A DNA stretch of 64,000 bases from Leucobacter salsicius M1-8 (GTDB taxonomy: Bacteria; Actinomycetota; Actinomycetes; Actinomycetales; Microbacteriaceae). Where the stretch lies: contig NZ_AOCN01000007.1 in the NCBI RefSeq assembly GCF_000350525.1, positions 62,001 through 126,000 of the forward strand, in the 5' to 3' direction. The notes beneath the pieces are model-generated. The model did no database searches and was not told the origin of the DNA. It saw only the letters and a list, made by a program, of their open reading frames with translations. Below are positions 62,797 through 64,000 of this stretch, in pieces; positions within the stretch are counted from its first letter, which is position 1, and each line of letters begins with the position of its first letter. Made by a program: the position numbers and the translations under genes.

Positions 62797-64000
62797 ATGA
62801 ATTCGAGGCTCTCCGGCGGCAACATCGCCGTCATCGGCGCGCACCTGCGCAGGAACGTTGCGGCTGCCGCACACGGCAAGGCTGCTACAGCTCTGCTCAT
62901 ACAGGATGGTGTCATTGCGGCCATAGGTTCAGACGACGAGATCCGCGCTGCCGCAACCGCCGCCGCAGCCACAGCCCCCAACCCCATCGAGATCATCGAC
63001 GTGCGCGGCGCCACCGTCACCCCGGGGCTGTGGGACTCACACACCCACCCCATCTCGGGTGCGCTCTCTACCCGAGGCGTCGACCTCGGCGGCCTGAGTA
63101 CGATTGACGATCTGCGCGCGCGCCTCGCAGAAGCCGCCGCGGCACTCGCGCCGGGCGCATGGCTCGAAGGATGGAACCTCGAATACGAGATGTTCGAGGA
63201 AACCGGCATCGACCGCAGCACGTTCGAGGACGTCGTCGGCGACCACCCGACATACCTCCGCTTCTACGACGGCCACACCGGCCTCGCCTCGCTATCCGCA
63301 CTCACCGCCGCTGGGATTCACGAGCCGGTGCACTATCCCGATGGCAGCGAGACCGTCGTGGACAAGAACGGGCGTTTCACCGGTGAGCTCAGCGAGATGT
63401 CGATCCTGAGCGACATGGCCGAGGCCATTCCGATCGCCGACATTGAGGCAGAGCTCGACCGCCTCGAGGCGCTGCTGCTCAAGTTCGCCGCGACCGGCAT
63501 CACCGGCAGCGCGATCATGGACGGCACCGCGAATGACAAGACCATGCTGCGCGAACTCGAGTCGCGCGGTCGCCTGCCGCAGCGCCTCGTGCTGCACGAA
63601 TGGCATAAGGTACATCACACCGACGCTGATCAGGATCGCGTCATTCAGGAGAAAGACGAGCGCGGCCGCCTCTGGGAAGGCGGCGCGGTGAAACTCTTCT
63701 CTGACGGAGTCATCGACACCGGTACCGCACTGCTGCACGCACCAGACACCCACGGCGACGGGCGCGAGGCCGCCTGGCCCGAGTGGAGCGAGTACAAGCG
63801 CGTCATTCGCAAGTACCACGATGCCGGGATTCAGATCGCGACGCACGCCGTCGGCGACCGTGCCGTCAACGATGTGCTCGACGCATACGCCGAGCTGCCG
63901 CCGCGGGCCGTCGGACAACCTCACCACTCGATCGAGCACCTCGAGGTCATGAGCGATGCGGATGTCGCGAAGCTCGGCACCTCGGGCGTCACCGCGTCAA
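62797..64000 (+). CDS. YtcJ-type amidohydrolase, truncated by the window edge
   Basis: The reading frame runs from ATG 62797 to the end of the window (401 codons seen) without a stop, so the C-terminus is missing. GAAAGG six bases before the ATG is a good ribosome site. It begins with the small beta-sandwich strand and then VTPGLWDSHTHP, the metal-binding HxH of amidohydrolase_3 (YtcJ/AtzA-related) enzymes; GAWLEGWNLEYEMFEETG, GAVKLFSDGVID and ATHAVGDRAVND carry further conserved metal/active-site residues. Such enzymes hydrolyse exocyclic or N-acyl amide bonds in small molecules. The substrate is unknown. Confidence 0.88.
   Translation, partial: MNSRLSGGNIAVIGAHLRRNVAAAAHGKAATALLIQDGVIAAIGSDDEIRAAATAAAATAPNPIEIIDVRGATVTPGLWDSHTHPISGALSTRGVDLGGLSTIDDLRARLAEAAAALAPGAWLEGWNLEYEMFEETGIDRSTFEDVVGDHPTYLRFYDGHTGLASLSALTAAGIHEPVHYPDGSETVVDKNGRFTGELSEMSILSDMAEAIPIADIEAELDRLEALLLKFAATGITGSAIMDGTANDKTMLRELESRGRLPQRLVLHEWHKVHHTDADQDRVIQEKDERGRLWEGGAVKLFSDGVIDTGTALLHAPDTHGDGREAAWPEWSEYKRVIRKYHDAGIQIATHAVGDRAVNDVLDAYAELPPRAVGQPHHSIEHLEVMSDADVAKLGTSGVTAS

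Noticed and set aside
62628-63221. N-terminal extension of the DUF222/HNH protein
   Set aside because: It would run antisense through the conserved start of the amidohydrolase; Met at 62627 gives the normal family N-terminus.

Overview
The window is a contiguous piece of a high-GC chromosome (roughly two thirds G+C by eye) that reads as a Gram-positive actinobacterium, most likely family Microbacteriaceae. That placement is inferred from gene content and order: a ClpC with UVR motif, the tilS-hpt-ftsH-fol block followed by a DUF3180 gene, two bacterial-PH membrane genes, a DUF2520 gene and lysS, a DUF222/HNH (13E12-type) gene, GTG/TTG starts and probable leaderless starts. No rRNA, tRNA, CRISPR array, integrase or transposase was recognised, so it looks like ordinary chromosome with several accessory catabolic islands.

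Layout. 93-2617: CPBP protease, DUF1648 membrane protein and a short GntR regulator on the minus strand. 2765-6874: a family III CoA-transferase and a very glutaryl-CoA-dehydrogenase-like enzyme, divergent from a PucR regulator; this reads as glutarate catabolism. 6871-12322: a membrane-anchored unknown, argA-type N-acetylglutamate synthase, a drug-efflux MFS protein and clpC. 12436-14000: a regulated unit of two DUF2975-like membrane proteins plus a small Xre repressor, headed by clustered palindromes. 14068-21000: RpiR regulator, tyrosine-phosphatase-fold enzyme, calcineurin-fold phosphoesterase, a ferric/phosphosugar-type ABC importer (three genes) and a histidine phosphatase, all on the plus strand; this is the most interesting unit and is proposed to import and dephosphorylate an organophosphate. 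20981-24572: cardiolipin synthase, small membrane proteins and an Nramp manganese transporter with a MntR-like operator.

24690-37796 is the conserved housekeeping block: lysS, DUF2520, two PH-domain proteins, DUF3180, folK, a fused folP-folB, ftsH, hpt, tilS, then ppa and an M23 peptidase. Genes often found in this neighbourhood (folE, panC, a D-Ala-D-Ala carboxypeptidase) are missing here. 37948-39997: Lrp regulator divergent from an MFS exporter with a good operator between them. 40078-51641: an FCD/GntR-controlled catabolic island: peptide/opine-class ABC importer, amidase, SDR, aldehyde dehydrogenase and a LeuB-type decarboxylating dehydrogenase; matching operators at 40893 and 50416 bracket it. 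51990-58347: a tightly overlapping AMP-ligase, ketosynthase and acyl-CoA-dehydrogenase-fold triad beside a MarR regulator and divergent MFS exporter, resembling a minimal small-molecule pathway with no carrier protein in view. 58392-64000: DHFR-fold reductase, cyclase-family hydrolase, DUF2200, HAD phosphatase, DUF222/HNH protein and a YtcJ-type amidohydrolase cut by the window edge.

Across the whole window the 10-base palindrome GATCCGGATC recurs ten times, in coding (several frames) and non-coding DNA, far above chance; it looks like a highly iterated palindrome.
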